Part shown: positions 46,714 to 56,600 of the stretch, piece by piece | Position numbering within the stretch: the stretch's first letter is position 1 | Layout of the letters: the number at the start of each line of letters is the position of its first letter | Origin: Gammaproteobacteria bacterium | GTDB lineage: Bacteria; Pseudomonadota; Gammaproteobacteria; Pseudomonadales; Azotimanducaceae | DNA: 60,774 nt | Direction of reading: 5' to 3' | Assembly (NCBI GenBank): GCA_009845835.1 | Contig: VXYV01000036.1 | Location: 1 to 60,774 of the forward strand | Program-made: the position numbers and the translations under genes | The notes under the pieces: model-generated | The model's database searches: none | Seen by the model: the letters and a program-made list of their open reading frames with translations, nothing else | Told to the model about the DNA's origin: nothing

Positions 46714-46929
46714 TTATTTCAACTCTGAGATGAGTTGATCTTCGTCTGGGAACTCCCCGGTCTTATGTTTGGAGTAGATTAATTTGCCATCGATATAGAC
46801 GTCAAATATACCTGCACCACCCGCTTCGATCTCGGTGTCGACACCGAAGTGGGTTTTGAACTTAGCAGCTAAACTAACCGCTTTGGGTTTATAGTCTCAC
46901 GCGGAGCAATATAGGATTCGAACGTGCAC
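46714..46929 (-). CDS. SelW-like Rdx-family selenoprotein (UGA read as selenocysteine)
   Basis: A 71-residue protein hidden by an in-frame UGA. From a GTG start (46929) it reads HVRILYCSA, then UGA (46897-46899), then DYKPKAVSLAAKF, FGVDTEIEAGGAGIFDVYIDGKLIYSKH, and KTGEFPDEDQLISELK to TAA. YCSA-U-DYKPK is the CxxU redox motif of selenoprotein W (compare YCGAUGYKPK) and the rest follows the SelT/SelW/SelH thioredoxin-like fold. Fifteen bases after the UGA there is a 7-bp hairpin suited to a bacterial SECIS. A -10-like TATAAC (46959-46964) lies upstream, but it could also be read through from the kinase gene. The role is probably thiol redox; the sel genes themselves are not in the window. Confidence 0.85.
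46864..46882 (-). promoter_or_regulatory. SECIS-like hairpin after the selenoprotein UGA
   Basis: On the minus strand: AGCGGUU, loop AGUUU, AGCUGCU, a 7-bp stem (two G-U pairs) beginning 15 bases after the UGA, with G in the second loop position. Spacing and loop fit published features of bacterial SECIS elements; a folding program is needed to confirm it. Confidence 0.6.
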
Positions 46930-47093
46930 TTTTTTTCAGCTCTAGTCAAATGGAAGAAGTTATATTTTAAGTTTAACGAACGTTGTTCAGATTGGGCAAA
47001 CTTCGATCTTTTCTATAGACATCGTCTAGGTTCGAGTTTATGCTCTACAACTGTATCTCAGTTCCACACTACTAAAGATTTCGTAATCTCCCA

Positions 47094-48116
47094 CTAGACT
47101 TCGAGGGGGCGGTCAATCCGAATTGGATTCATCCACGCCTCAAGCGCATGAATAACGTCTTCCATACTGTCATAACGTTTCTCACGGTCGGAGTGTGTAC
47201 ACCGTAAACACACTTCTTCTAATTCTTCCGGAATATCTAGTTGCGGTGTGCGACTCGAAGGACTAATCTGAACACTCTTCTTGATATTTTCGATTACCGT
47301 CAAAACATCGTTCCCTTCGATCATTCGTTCTAAAGCCAGAACTTCAAATAGTAATGTTCCAATACTATAAATGTCTGTACGATAATCGACGTAACTCGGA
47401 TGTGTGAGTTGTTCCAAAGACATGTAAGGTGGTGTACCCTGCAACGGTGAACGCTGGGTTAATGGTAGGTTTTCGTCGTTTATGTTGAAAGATTTATATG
47501 AAAAATCTTGTTGAGCTTGATCAATCTCAGCTAACATCTCATCGTTATCCCAAACTTTCGCCATACCCCAATCTAGCACCATTACTTCACCGAATTCACC
47601 AACCAAAATGTTCTCCGGTTTCATATCTCGGTGTACGACACCGTGAATATGTGCGTAATGTAGGGCGTGACATGCTTCCGAAATCACATCGATCAAACGA
47701 AACAAATCAAATCCTTCGACCTCATGGGAATTGTGTTTTCGACAACGGTCAATGATTTCGCGTAAAGTCGACCCGTGTACAAGTTTCATCGTGAAGTAGT
47801 AATTACCTTTCACATCTCTACCTAGCTCGTAGGTGGGGATCGTGTTAGGATGCTGCAGCATTGCGGTAACTCGCGCTTCGCGCAGAAAGCGTGCGCATTC
47901 CACTGGGTTCTTCGCCAATTCTGGCTTCAGCATCTTATGGCAAATCGTCCGGCGTAAATGCAAATCCTTACATGAACTGATAATGCAAGTTCCGCCTTTT
48001 GTAATGGTCTTGAAATACATGTAGCGCAACCGATTATCCGGTCGCTCAGGTAGCAAGGTATCTGTCTCCTTGCGATACACCTTAGGATAGGCATCAGGCT
48101 GTTTTGGATAGAGCAC
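47094..48116 (-). CDS. Ser/Thr protein kinase (Hanks type)
   Basis: Cytosolic 340-aa kinase. Visible catalytic features: a degenerate glycine loop (ITKGGTCIISS, ~38-48), Lys K61 (ICHKML), helix-C Glu E80 (FLREARV), HRDMKPEN (162-169, catalytic D164, K166, N169), metal-binding DWG (182-184, Trp in place of Phe of DFG), and GTPPYMSLEQ in place of the usual APE region. So an active kinase is likely. DWG is common in bacterial kinases of this type. No sensor domain or membrane helix follows. It is divergent from the operon at 48263, with 146 bases between, so a shared regulatory region and a shared job are likely. Confidence 0.92.
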   Translation of the reverse strand: MLYPKQPDAYPKVYRKETDTLLPERPDNRLRYMYFKTITKGGTCIISSCKDLHLRRTICHKMLKPELAKNPVECARFLREARVTAMLQHPNTIPTYELGRDVKGNYYFTMKLVHGSTLREIIDRCRKHNSHEVEGFDLFRLIDVISEACHALHYAHIHGVVHRDMKPENILVGEFGEVMVLDWGMAKVWDNDEMLAEIDQAQQDFSYKSFNINDENLPLTQRSPLQGTPPYMSLEQLTHPSYVDYRTDIYSIGTLLFEVLALERMIEGNDVLTVIENIKKSVQISPSSRTPQLDIPEELEEVCLRCTHSDREKRYDSMEDVIHALEAWMNPIRIDRPLEV

Positions 48117-48262
48117 GGTTAGTCGAAATTACTAAATTACTAAAATTTTAGGACAGGCTGTCATATTACGTTTCGTATGTATGATAGACATTCCATTGAT
48201 CTAGTAAACATTTTTTAGAATCTCTCCGTCATTTTTTCGACTTATTCAATTAAGGAACCCAT

Positions 48263-49300
48263 GTGATCATTGCCGTTGCTCTCTACTTCATTCTGATTCT
48301 GCTTGTATTAGTTAATGTGATGCAAGCTTTTGAATGGTCCGTGTTTTGGGCTGCGATTCCCTTTGTTCTTGTGATCTTAAGTGTGGGAGGAGTCTACATG
48401 TGGAAAAGTACTCGCCGAGTAATGCTAACCGCCCTTGGATACGTCGGAATGATCGCTCTAACAGCGGTCGCTATCACGCTAGCTTTTCCAGCGTACGAAA
48501 TCATTTTTTCTGATAGTAGCAGTAATTGGACAGCTAACTTGACGCAAATTTTTTTCTCGTCGATCGGACTCTACGTGTGTGGTCTATGGATCCGCGCAAC
48601 AACCTGGGACCAAGCAGACTCGCTTGAATGGTTAGCAAAATTCTTAGGTGGCCCAAGTCTGTATCTAACCATGGTGAGTGCTTTAATCCTGTGCTCAGCT
48701 ACGTTACTTGCTATGGAATGGTTACAAGAAGTACAAGAGTGGGCCTTGACGATCACTCCCCGATTTCTCGCACGCGGAATTATCCCACCACTGACGTTAT
48801 TTCTATTCTTCTGGGGTATCCTGTTGTTATTAAGCAAGTGGTGGAATACGTTCTATCTTCGTCTCTCGATCAACCGTTGGGAAAGTGGAGTACCAATCAA
48901 CGAACGTTCGAATTTAGATCGTGTCCGCAATGTCATGAACGATGCGAATATGTTCGAAGATCAAATGCGTTTTCTGTGGCGTCGCCATGACGAGTCGTAT
49001 CTAGTACCAAGGTACATTTCGTTCGCGACACCAGTACTTGGTTTTATCGGTACTGTGTTAGGTATTTCATTAGCGGCCGACGGCATTCGAAAGATTATTG
49101 GAACCGACTCTGGTCTCAGTGGGTTATCGAACGAATTAGGCTCCGCGATCGCTCCGCTTGGAATCGCATTTGACACAACGCTAATCGCGCTTTCGCTAAG
49201 CATTGCTTTAACTCTGTTACTCGCTCTAGTACAACGCGGCGAAGAAAGAACCTTAACCGTACTTGAACGACATATGAAAGAGCGTCTCCGTGTTCACTGA
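48263..49300 (+). CDS. MotA/TolQ/ExbB-like membrane channel protein
   Basis: A 345-aa protein with about eight membrane helices: six in an N-terminal part (~1-195) not found in ExbB, then a cytosolic stretch (~196-250), then a MotA/TolQ/ExbB-type pair at ~251-272 (FATPVLGFIGTVLGISLAADG) and ~296-325 (APLGIAFDTTLIALSLSIALTLLLALV). The GTVLGI and ...F(D)TTLIALSLSI blocks are the family's proton-channel helices. GTG start with AAGGA 6 bases before. It would be the stator-type subunit for the two ExbD-like proteins below. The C-terminal end overlaps the next gene by 11 bases. Confidence 0.85.
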   Translation: MIIAVALYFILILLVLVNVMQAFEWSVFWAAIPFVLVILSVGGVYMWKSTRRVMLTALGYVGMIALTAVAITLAFPAYEIIFSDSSSNWTANLTQIFFSSIGLYVCGLWIRATTWDQADSLEWLAKFLGGPSLYLTMVSALILCSATLLAMEWLQEVQEWALTITPRFLARGIIPPLTLFLFFWGILLLLSKWWNTFYLRLSINRWESGVPINERSNLDRVRNVMNDANMFEDQMRFLWRRHDESYLVPRYISFATPVLGFIGTVLGISLAADGIRKIIGTDSGLSGLSNELGSAIAPLGIAFDTTLIALSLSIALTLLLALVQRGEERTLTVLERHMKERLRVH

Positions 49301-49844
49301 CACCGGCAGTAACAACTCGCGTAGTCTGGAAGACAATCCACGACCGCGCCAACAAGAGGACAACAGTGCTCCAATGATGGCTGTCTTCGGGGGAATGTTT
49401 GCGTTGATGCTAGTCTTTCTCGTCGTCATTAACGCTGTCTCTGAAGCCGCTGTTAGAGAACGCTTAAAAGACAGTGCAGATGATGGATCGTACCGGATTC
49501 AACGGGAGGATGGAGGGTTTGGTTATTCAATCATCGTCTTTCCAGAAGCTATCAGAATTGTCGAAACAGCACAGGGTATTGGGCGTGGTGCGATCTGTGA
49601 TCAAGGTAGTGCGTTTCGCGAGTACGTTGAAAGAATATATCGCGACTCGAACGATCAACTCTTGTTTTTTATTCTCGAAGAAAGTGTTTCGACGATGGCT
49701 GAAGCACGTAACTGTATACGAGAACTCATGTGGCCACAACAAGTATCAATCGGTTGGGTCATTGCCGATAACGAATTCTTGAAATCAGTAATGTTGGACG
49801 ATATTCCTGAATACATTAAAGAACACGCGGATACCATCCCGTGA
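49290..49844 (+). CDS. ExbD/MotB-like single-TM protein (small)
   Basis: A 184-aa protein beginning with a short cytosolic, polar segment (EDNSAP around 23-28), one transmembrane helix (MMAVFGGMFALMLVFLVVINAV, ~29-50) and a periplasmic domain of ~130 residues containing SIIVFPEAIRI and EARNCIRELMWPQQVSIGWVI. The topology matches ExbD/TolR. The acidic pair just before the helix (E23, D24) may stand for the ExbD proton-path Asp. The GTG start overlaps the previous gene by 11 bases, so it is made together with the channel protein. Confidence 0.7.
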   Translation: MFTDTGSNNSRSLEDNPRPRQQEDNSAPMMAVFGGMFALMLVFLVVINAVSEAAVRERLKDSADDGSYRIQREDGGFGYSIIVFPEAIRIVETAQGIGRGAICDQGSAFREYVERIYRDSNDQLLFFILEESVSTMAEARNCIRELMWPQQVSIGWVIADNEFLKSVMLDDIPEYIKEHADTIP

Positions 49845-51571
49845 CTTCTTCTGCTGCTCGAATTCCCAATTTCTCCGGTGTCGCTTTAGTCGACATTTTG
49901 GCTAATGGTGTTGCCGTACTGATCATTGTGATCGTGCTCAGTATCGCAGCGCGCGCGGAGAAAGAAGAACGTTATTCGGAAAAAGTTCAGGAAGTATCAG
50001 CAGTCATGACGCGAGAATTTAGCACCTCTCTAGTACTAAATCGTTTGGCAGCAAGTCCTCCAGCCCAACTCCATGATTATGAGACCTCCGAAATGGATCA
50101 AAACTGGGATCCCATCATCATGCCCGTAATCGAGTTTCATAGTTCATTCGTGCGCGATCCATACTCGGGTGCCGTGTGGAGTCGGAACGAACTATTACAG
50201 TCTCCCAACGGTCTCGATTCTTTTTTGATGGATCTCGGCGAATATTCGCGAACTCACGTCCGCGGAGATATTTATGATGTCGGAACCTATTACCTTGTAA
50301 TGTCGATTTTACGAGATCACAATATTCGAATTTGGCATTGGCACTTTATCGGTGGTGTCGGCGGCGCCGACACAGCTGGCTCTGCCGCCGATTGTCCGCC
50401 TGGAGTTAGTTATGAAGACTGTCTTCAGTTAGGTGCTGATGGACGCGCTAATTACCTCGCGCAGCAGGATGATCTCGGAGTACTCAGTGGGTTCGCGAGC
50501 GACGATGCAGACCAAACCCAAGATGAACCTGGCGCGTCCTGGCCACCGGCAGATGACCCCACACAACAACAACCAGACGGTCAATTGGATGATCAAGTAC
50601 ATGGTACTGCTGTGGTTCCTGAAGGATCAAGTCTCGGTCGTGGTGGAAATCCGAATTTACCCGAAGGTGCTCTAGAAAGTTTTCCCGATGCACGACCGCC
50701 GTCGAACTCAAGCGGCTCCTCTCAAAACCTTGGACCCGGCGACGGTAGCAGTGGTAACGAACAGGGAAATAGTTTCACTATCAGACTCGCTGACCCCTCG
50801 GCTCAAGATAGAGTTATCGAAGGTATTGCGATGGAAATGCCCGAACCGCAGCAGGTTTTAAGAGCCTTAATGTTGTACTTGAATGCTATTCAGGAAATGC
50901 TCAATAACGATCGTCCTCCGACCGAATTATTGGACAACTTCACCGATCAACTATCTTTGAATCTGCAGGTATTAGACGCACTACCCATTGATGAACGAAA
51001 CATTGTCGACGACTTGTATGCGAGTATGCAGTTACGGCTTCAATCTCCTAATGCAGCGGCATGGGAACCACTAGCGATTACAACTGAATTTGAGGAAAAT
51101 TTAGAGTACGGATTTCTTAACATTTTGCCAAACCGAGTCCTGCTTGACGCGGTCGCCGTAACCGATCCAGCTAATTCTGACCTAGATGAAATGGCTTCAC
51201 CGCGGTTATTGATCAATATGTTTCCTGATGTTTGGCAAGGATTACAAGTTACGTTAACGCAAGGTTCGGTACTGTTAATGTCGCCTAAAAATCCAGCGGC
51301 GGATGAACCCTCCTGGTATGCAGTTGCGTATTTGTCTTCGACCTTAGACGATATGATTGTCGGTTTTCTTTACGGTCGACTAGACGAAGAAGGTTACTTT
51401 TCGATATATTCCGACAGTAATAGAGTTCGCTTAGACTACCAAGAAATAACCCCATCACCAATCACCGCGTTCTTTGGGGCTAAAGCGTGGCTTATGACCA
51501 TGTACATCGTATTCGGTTTACTGTTGTTCCTGTTTTTCTTATTCTGGCGCCCGGGTCTTAAAAACACGTGA
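49841..51571 (+). CDS. ExbD-like protein with a large extra domain and second membrane helix
   Basis: A 576-aa protein. Residues ~14-36 form a membrane helix with an Asp at its start (VALVDILANGVAVLIIVIVLS, D18), as in ExbD/MotB. A large non-cytosolic part follows: a folded region (~50-190), a proline/glycine/serine/aspartate-rich disordered linker (~205-305, with runs of Q, G, S and D), a second folded region (~310-530), and a C-terminal helix (~547-570, AWLMTMYIVFGLLLFLFFLFW). The extra domain is not recognised. The 4-base GTGA overlap with the previous gene and the same overlap with the next show a tightly coupled operon. Confidence 0.7.
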   Translation: MTSSAARIPNFSGVALVDILANGVAVLIIVIVLSIAARAEKEERYSEKVQEVSAVMTREFSTSLVLNRLAASPPAQLHDYETSEMDQNWDPIIMPVIEFHSSFVRDPYSGAVWSRNELLQSPNGLDSFLMDLGEYSRTHVRGDIYDVGTYYLVMSILRDHNIRIWHWHFIGGVGGADTAGSAADCPPGVSYEDCLQLGADGRANYLAQQDDLGVLSGFASDDADQTQDEPGASWPPADDPTQQQPDGQLDDQVHGTAVVPEGSSLGRGGNPNLPEGALESFPDARPPSNSSGSSQNLGPGDGSSGNEQGNSFTIRLADPSAQDRVIEGIAMEMPEPQQVLRALMLYLNAIQEMLNNDRPPTELLDNFTDQLSLNLQVLDALPIDERNIVDDLYASMQLRLQSPNAAAWEPLAITTEFEENLEYGFLNILPNRVLLDAVAVTDPANSDLDEMASPRLLINMFPDVWQGLQVTLTQGSVLLMSPKNPAADEPSWYAVAYLSSTLDDMIVGFLYGRLDEEGYFSIYSDSNRVRLDYQEITPSPITAFFGAKAWLMTMYIVFGLLLFLFFLFWRPGLKNT

Positions 51572-53151
51572 GAAAATGGCGCGGTCCCATCATAGTTCTC
51601 GTGTTGTTTCTCATTGGTGGAGTGGGAATTACACTATTGAATCTTGGGCGAACCGATATAGATGCGATCGAGATTAATCTCGAAATTCCACAGGCTACTG
51701 ACGCCGCATCTAAAGCTGTCGACGACGCCGTTTTACACGCCATCGAAACCGGTTCTTTAAGTCCCGAACTACGAATTCGGCTACAAAAGCCACTCCGCTC
51801 TGTATACATCAACGATTTTCATGTCGACACTTGTGAGGTGTCGCAAGGTGAATATGAAAGTTTCTTAGAGTGGCTTGAAAAACGCGGGGATGAAACAAAT
51901 CAACCAACCATACCCGAGTGGTTGCGTTCGCTGTCAACTAAACATCGTACTGCTGGCATTATCAGTTCGCCGGCTAGCGGCGTAACTCAAGCTGGAGCAG
52001 TGATGTACTGCGAAATGGTAGGCGGACGACTTCCGCAAATTGAAGAACTTGAGGTAGCGGCTAGCGGTATTGAGGGGCGACTATACCCGTGGGGTAATGA
52101 TTTCGAAGGATCAGCTTGGCCGTTTATGGAACCAGATCGAAATGCCCAACAAGCTTGCGGAACACATTTGCTGAGTTCTACACCTGATGGGATACACGAC
52201 TTAGCGAACAATGTCATGGAATGGACTATTGGGACGATGAGCCCTGAGCTGCTTCAGTCGCCTGATCTTATACCGGTAATGGGGACACCACCGGTTCGTA
52301 ACCGTGCACGCGAACTCTACGCACTCAGCGCGGCTTGGTATGCCGTTCAAGGTAACGTACAAAGTCACCATTTAGGTTTTCGTTGTGTGTATGACACCCC
52401 ACCGCGACCGATCCTCCCGTGGGATGAATTTCGTGGCGAGACTGTGCATGTCGAAGGCGGTGAATACCAAATTGGAATTTCACCAGATGCCCGCATCACG
52501 GCTTTCATGACGAAAATTCCCAATGATGCCAACATTCCATTACGCGAGTTAGCGCGTTCGATGGATCAAATTCCGGACCGCTTACAAGTTGATCGCTGTG
52601 AAGTGACTCGCGGTGAGTACGCTCAATTTTTACAAGATCCGCTGGTACAAGCAGGACTGTATGCCAATGACAATGAACCCTCGCGGCATTCACATATACC
52701 ACTTGATTGGGCCGAACAACAGAAAGACCCCGAATTACCTGTTACTGGAGTGACCTGGTGGTCAGCAGATGCTTTTGCACGTTGGTCTCGAGGTCGATTA
52801 CCCACCGCTGAGGAATGGCGCGCCATCGCTGCCGGTGGCGAAGGAAGAATCTATCCATGGGGTGATATTTATGAGCCAAATGGTGCAGCTGTAGGCGACG
52901 ATGCAGAAGGGACTTTAGTTCCTTGTCACGAAACTACTTTAGACGTTACCGTAGAAGGGGTACGACACCTTGGGGGTAACGTGTCAGAATGGACACGATC
53001 CATTAGTCATGAACGCGGTGCACTGACCATGTGGGTACACGGTGGAAACTGGATTCTTCCCGGACTAAAAACAGCACAAACGGTGTTTGGTCGTAAAGTC
53101 ACACTCGGTCATCGATCGCGCAGTATCGGATTTCGAGTAGTTTACGATTAG
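51568..53151 (+). CDS. Membrane-anchored protein with two FGE/SUMF1-like domains
   Basis: A 527-aa protein with an N-terminal anchor (~8-26) and two copies of the formylglycine-generating-enzyme/PvdO-type fold. Copy 1 (~80-276): VDTCEVSQGEYESFLEWL, GRLYPWGNDFEG, DGIHDLANNVMEWT, HHLGFRCVYD. Copy 2 (~290-527): VDRCEVTRGEYAQFLQ, PVTGVTWWSADAFARWSRGRLPTAEEWRAIA, GRIYPWGD, LGGNVSEWT, SIGFRVVYD. The catalytic cysteine pair of true FGE is not visible, so these are probably binding or recognition modules, not oxidases. Domains would be outside the cytoplasm. GTGA overlap with the preceding gene. Confidence 0.85.
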   Translation: MRKWRGPIIVLVLFLIGGVGITLLNLGRTDIDAIEINLEIPQATDAASKAVDDAVLHAIETGSLSPELRIRLQKPLRSVYINDFHVDTCEVSQGEYESFLEWLEKRGDETNQPTIPEWLRSLSTKHRTAGIISSPASGVTQAGAVMYCEMVGGRLPQIEELEVAASGIEGRLYPWGNDFEGSAWPFMEPDRNAQQACGTHLLSSTPDGIHDLANNVMEWTIGTMSPELLQSPDLIPVMGTPPVRNRARELYALSAAWYAVQGNVQSHHLGFRCVYDTPPRPILPWDEFRGETVHVEGGEYQIGISPDARITAFMTKIPNDANIPLRELARSMDQIPDRLQVDRCEVTRGEYAQFLQDPLVQAGLYANDNEPSRHSHIPLDWAEQQKDPELPVTGVTWWSADAFARWSRGRLPTAEEWRAIAAGGEGRIYPWGDIYEPNGAAVGDDAEGTLVPCHETTLDVTVEGVRHLGGNVSEWTRSISHERGALTMWVHGGNWILPGLKTAQTVFGRKVTLGHRSRSIGFRVVYD

Positions 53152-53620
53152 TACGGCATGGATGGAATTGATTTTTGAACCTATCCTGTCATTCATAACT
53201 AACTAATCGAAATATTTGATAGTGAACATTACGATGCAACATTGACTAAAAGCGTAAACTTTTACTTTTTGCATTTTCAGATAAAATAAAAGCCATTCGT
53301 AATGTCTTGACGGCTTGGAATAGTCAAAAATACTCGCCACAAGGGGTTATCGAAATTTGGATTGTAAAGGCTTACAACACTATGAGATTATAAATCTTGT
53401 GAATAACTTTATGAGGAGAGAATAACAAGATTACACGTTTCGTATGCACTCTAACTATGATGCCATTTGGATTTTAATACGGATTTGTATGGGCTCATGT
53501 CAAAAATTTCGCTAAGAAATCTGAGCGGAAATTTACGGTGTAGGTGCAAGCTTCGTAATATTCTCATAGAAACTTACCTAAACCAAAAATGCAATTTTGC
53601 AATATGAGGAACAAAGAACT
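53152..53620. promoter_or_regulatory. Upstream region of the TonB receptor gene
   Basis: About 470 bases without a gene. A possible promoter is TTGACG (53307-53312), 16 bases, AATACT (53329-53334). A GTAAA/TTTAC palindrome lies near 53261-53272. GAGGA (53606-53610) serves the receptor start. No clear Fur or riboswitch motif was recognised. Confidence 0.3.
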
Positions 53621-56600
53621 ATGTTTCAACGACTAAGAACATTACCCTCTACTTTGTGGTTAGTGCTATTGCTTCTTTTCTCGTTCACACTAGCAGCTTC
53701 ATTACAAGCGCAAGAGGACGACGAAGACGATGCAGATGCTGCCACGGAAGAAGCAGAAGACGATGACGATGAGGAGTCTGATGCGTCTACTGAGCCGATG
53801 GAGGAGATGACCGTAACCGGTTCGCGATTGATCCGGGATACCTACAGCAATATCTCGCCGCTACAGATTATCGACTCCGAGGTCGAACGCGAGGCCGGAC
53901 TCATTGAAGCTGCGGACATCTTACAGCAAACCACGCAAGCGCAAGGGCAGCAAATTGACCTCACTTATACTGGGTACGTGTTGGACGACGGCCCCGGTTC
54001 ATCTACTATATCATTACGCGGCTTGGGCGCTTCAAGATCGCTCGTCTTAGTGAATGGTCGACGTATGGCACCAGCCGGAGTTGAAGGTGCTCCAAGTAAT
54101 CCAGACCTTAATCTAATTCCGGGCGCTTTGGTTCAACAATACGAACTATTGCTTGACGGTGCGTCCTCCGTTTATGGTTCTGACGCCATCGGTGGAGTGG
54201 TCAATGTCATTCTTGCTAAAGACTTCGACGGTCTTGAGATTGATAGCTATTTCGACTACGATGAATACAGTGGTTTAACTTCACAATCGTTGTCTCTGAA
54301 ATGGGGCCAAAACTATGATCGCGGATTTTATGGTATTGGTATGACATTCAATGATCAACCCGAATTCACTCGTGGCGATGCTAGAAGTTATCAAGGTTGC
54401 ACCGGTGCTGCTGAAATCACCCAAGACGGGGAAATTCGTAACACCAGTCAGTGGTTTTCGTACTGGTATGGTATGGAATGGGATGAAGGCTGTGGTTACT
54501 CGGGGTTACTTGGTGGCTGGGTAACAAGCGTTCCTTACGGACCACTGTTTTATACGGCTGGTACTTCCAATGGTGGTTGGAACAATTATTCGATTTCTAG
54601 ATTGCGCGTAGGTGGTGTTTGGTTTTATTCAGACATGGACGGTGACGGTTTTAATGACGTAAGCTGGCAAGATTACGCTCGTGATAAGAATCAGATGTTC
54701 GCGACTCTCTATCCCGAAACTAGCCGCCAAAATGTCATGGCATATGGTGAGTACACTTTCCCGGGAGAGATGAATTTGACGACTTTCTTTGAACTTGGAT
54801 ACGGTAGTCGTTCATCGACCCAAAACGGTGGTGGGTACCAACTGTTTCCTGTCGTACACCCACTAAATCCGTTTAATCCTTGTAATCCTTTCGGTCAAGG
54901 GGTAGATTGTGGTACAGCAGTGAACGGCTTCTTTGCACAACCGTCAGTACGCCAACAGTTTCTTAATACATTCGGCTGTGATCCTGGACCTGGTGGTTCT
55001 TGTGATTTTTCGCAACGTCCACGCGGCCCCATTCCGGTACAACCTGTAGTTGTGATTGAAGGGGATCGAAATATTACTACTGTTGACGTTGCGCAAACTC
55101 GCTTCGTAGCAGGAGCGCGGTTCGATATGCCATTTCTGTCTAACTATGGTTCGCGCAGTGGCTGGCAAGCCGAGTTTTTCGTATCGTTTTCAGACTCTAC
55201 GGGCGAAACCTACAGAGAAGGAATCCATGAAGATCGGCTTCAATTTTCCTTAGGGAATATGTCCGATTACGGTATCCCCTGTAGTATAGGTCCAGTTACA
55301 CCTGGGGATATCTCTGAAGAAGATCAAGCGGGGTGTGTGCCAGTCAATCTCTTTGCACCCAGTGTGATGAATATCGAAACCCATCAAGGACATTTCGCAA
55401 CCCAACAAGAACGTGACTACTTATTTGTCTCCCGTGAATTTGACACGGATATTAGGCAACTGATAGTCTCATATTTCATGACTGGGAACCTCTATAGCAT
55501 GCAAGGGGGGACAGTTGCGGCTGGTTTCGGCGTCGAATGGCGCCAAGATGAGATCGACTCCATACCAAATGAAATCGCAGCGCAAGGTAAGTTTTTTGGT
55601 TTTAGTGCTGATCAAGGTGCCGTGGGTAAGAAATCAGTCTACGAGTGGTTTGGCGAAATCGAATTTCCAATCTTCGGGAATTTACCATTTGCTAACGAAT
55701 TAACTGTAAACTTGTCGGCGCGTAATACGGAAGAAGAGTTTGCTGGAAATGCATGGACTTATTCGGCAAAAATGGCTTACAGACCCGTGTCGTCGTTCCT
55801 GATTCGAGGGACCAAGGGTACTTCGTTCCGCGCGCCAAATTTGCGAGAATCATTCCTTCTAGCCCAAACTGGGTTCTCAAACCTCTTTGATCCTTGTGTC
55901 GTTCCTACAGCTGCTATTGACCCAATTTCGGGCGAGTATGTACCTGACGAAGATCGTCGGGAAGAGCACGTATTGAGGAATTGTCGCGATAACGGTGTCG
56001 ATCCCACTGCATTATTTGGATTCTCAAGTTCTAGCGTGGAAGTGGCCTCCGGTGGTGCGTTAGATCTATTAGCGGAAACCTCAACCTCCGAGACTTGGGG
56101 GTTCAGCTTTGAACAACCATTTACCAATGCATTTTCGTTGGCGTTTGGTGGCTCCGTATACAACGTGAGCATCGACGATACGATTGTTGAACCTTCAGCT
56201 GGTTTTATTATTCGCGACTGTTATTACAGTGAAACTGGCGACAGCCCGTTTTGTCAACGAATCACCCGTGGGCCCGATGGCCGTTTTAGTTACATTCATC
56301 AGGGTTTTATCAATCGTGATAACGAATCAGTTCGTGGAATCGACTTTAATCTGACATTTGCTGACACCTTCACAATATTTGACCGACCAATCGCTTTTGG
56401 GTTCGATTTGATAACCCATAAATTGTTAGAACGTTCCTCCATTACTATAACCGAAGATGAGGAACGCAATGAAGATGTGTCAGAATGGTACTTCCCAAGA
56501 TATCGTCATCGAATGACTCTACGTGCACAATTCAGTCAGATGCGGATTAGTTGGGGTATCAGGGTTCTAGGTCGTCAAGAACAAAACGATGAGTTCGAAG

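Noticed and set aside
47094-53151. Zorya defence system
   Set aside because: A MotA-like protein is present, but there is no ZorB OmpA-type domain, no ZorC/ZorD helicase or nuclease, and the FGE-like domains do not belong to Zorya.
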